A stretch of DNA of 7,682 bases from Desulfobacteraceae bacterium (GTDB lineage Bacteria; Desulfobacterota; Desulfobacteria; Desulfobacterales; Desulfobacteraceae). The DNA lies in assembly GCA_023140455.1 (NCBI GenBank), contig JAGLLQ010000632.1:1-7682 (forward strand), in the 5' to 3' direction. A program made the translations under genes and the position numbers. Positions within the stretch are counted from its first letter, which is position 1; each line of letters begins with the position of its first letter. Below, in pieces: positions 6,955 to 7,682 of the stretch. The notes under the pieces are model-generated. The model did no database searches. It was given only the letters and a program-made list of their open reading frames with translations, and was not told the origin of the DNA.

Positions 6955-7682
6955 TTATTCTATGTCGGTTTTATCTATGAATTCATATTCTTTTTGAAAA
7001 TCAAGCTCATAACCTTTAGTTGATTGCTCATCTATAATCTCCTCCTCTATAACCTTCTCCTCGCCAGGGATCTTGTCAGATGCAAGCTTAAATTCGGCAA
7101 CTGACTTCAACATTTCATTAGCTGTTGATGCCATATCCTTCATTGATGATGAGGCCTTTTCAGTTTGTCCGGCAGTATCAAAACTGATAACACCAATCTC
7201 ACTCATTTGTTTTGCAAGCTGTGCTGTGGTATCAGCTTGTTCTTTGGAAGTTTCGGCAAGGCCGGAAATCAATTTCGCCACGTCATTGGAACTTCCCGTG
7301 ATTTCTTTAAGTCGGGAAAGAGCTTGTTGTGACAGGGAAGTACCTTTTACAACCTCCTGAATACTTGCGTCCATGCTGGTACCAGCTGTAGTAATTTCTT
7401 CTAAAATATTTTTAATTAATGCCTCAATTTGTTTGGTTGAACCGGCAGCCTGTTCAGCCAAACGTTGAATTTCCTCTGCAACAACAGCAAAGCCACGACC
7501 TTCTTCACCGGCTGATGCAGCTTGAATAGAAGCGTTTAGAGCCAGAATTGATGTGCGGTCAGAAATTTCATTAATTGTCCTGGCAAAGTCACTAATTTCC
7601 TGAGAACTTTCACCGAGACGTTTAATTGCCCGGGCTGTATCCTGAACATTTTTACGAATCGCTTCCATTGCACGACTTGTAT
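6955..7682 (-). CDS. PilJ-like methyl-accepting chemotaxis protein, C-terminal signalling domain (5' end outside window)
   Basis: This is the cytoplasmic signalling part of a transmembrane chemoreceptor. It would form the long coiled-coil hairpin that binds CheW and the CheA kinase. The frame is open to the right edge, so the sensory domain and membrane segments are missing; 241 residues are visible. Counting from the first visible Met (base 7668), the hairpin tip lies around residues 33-72, with the conserved core ILALNASIQAASAGEEGRGF (residues 41-60) followed by AVVAEEIQRLAEQ. Most chemoreceptors have Glu where this one has Gln49 (SIQAA); Gln there is typical of PilJ-type receptors, which supports a type IV pilus chemosensory system. 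The preceding IKRLGESSQEI stretch is also PilJ-like. The last 35 or so residues are acidic and likely unstructured. They do not end in the NWETF-type pentapeptide that tethers CheR. The stop TAA lies directly before the ribosome binding site of the next gene. Family assignment is very secure; the PilJ subtype is likely. Confidence 0.95.
   Translation of the reverse strand, partial: TSRAMEAIRKNVQDTARAIKRLGESSQEISDFARTINEISDRTSILALNASIQAASAGEEGRGFAVVAEEIQRLAEQAAGSTKQIEALIKNILEEITTAGTSMDASIQEVVKGTSLSQQALSRLKEITGSSNDVAKLISGLAETSKEQADTTAQLAKQMSEIGVISFDTAGQTEKASSSMKDMASTANEMLKSVAEFKLASDKIPGEEKVIEEEIIDEQSTKGYELDFQKEYEFIDKTDIE

Noticed and set aside
1..7682. CRISPR arrays, tRNA or rRNA genes, insertion sequences and long direct repeats
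   Set aside because: None seen on reading through both strands; the window is almost entirely filled by seven ordinary coding regions.

Overview
The window is one compact block of seven genes, all on the minus strand and read from high to low coordinates. No credible gene lies on the plus strand. Together they encode a chemosensory signalling pathway of the PilJ/PilL (Chp, type IV pilus) type. In transcription order they are: the C-terminal signalling half of a PilJ-like methyl-accepting protein (cut by the right edge); a secreted periplasmic binding protein of the branched-chain amino acid/amide type; a response regulator with a winged-helix-like N-terminus; a single-domain CheY/PilG/PilH-like regulator; a CheW/PilI-like adaptor; a large hybrid CheA/PilL-like kinase; and a second, divergent CheW-like protein with a C-terminal extension (cut by the left edge).

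The DNA is visibly AT-rich, and good Shine-Dalgarno sites precede most genes. A modified regulator, CheY, CheW, receptor and hybrid kinase also occur together in cyanobacterial Pil/Hmp clusters and in gammaproteobacterial Pil-Chp clusters. The AT-rich composition and the binding protein inside the cluster would fit a gliding or twitching Gram-negative such as a member of Desulfobacterota, but this assignment is an inference and is weak. The signal peptide on the binding protein implies a periplasm.

Layout: 6955-7682 receptor; 5679-6941 binding protein; 4793-5656 modified regulator; 4705-4792 the only sizeable gap (88 bases, a possible weak internal promoter); 4336-4704 CheY; 3702-4328 CheW; 735-3668 kinase; 1-731 second CheW-like protein. 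The other gaps are 3 to 33 bases, so a single operon is likely. No terminator, RNA gene, repeat array or mobile element was seen.

Working model (inference): the binding protein captures a small solute in the periplasm and reports it to the co-encoded receptor. The receptor, through the CheW proteins, controls autophosphorylation of the CheA/PilL kinase. Phosphate then passes from the kinase's canonical Hpt domain to three receiver domains: the kinase's own, the CheY and the winged-helix regulator. The output would be surface motility by type IV pili or a related behaviour. No transporter permease or ATPase, and no cheR or cheB, is present in the window.
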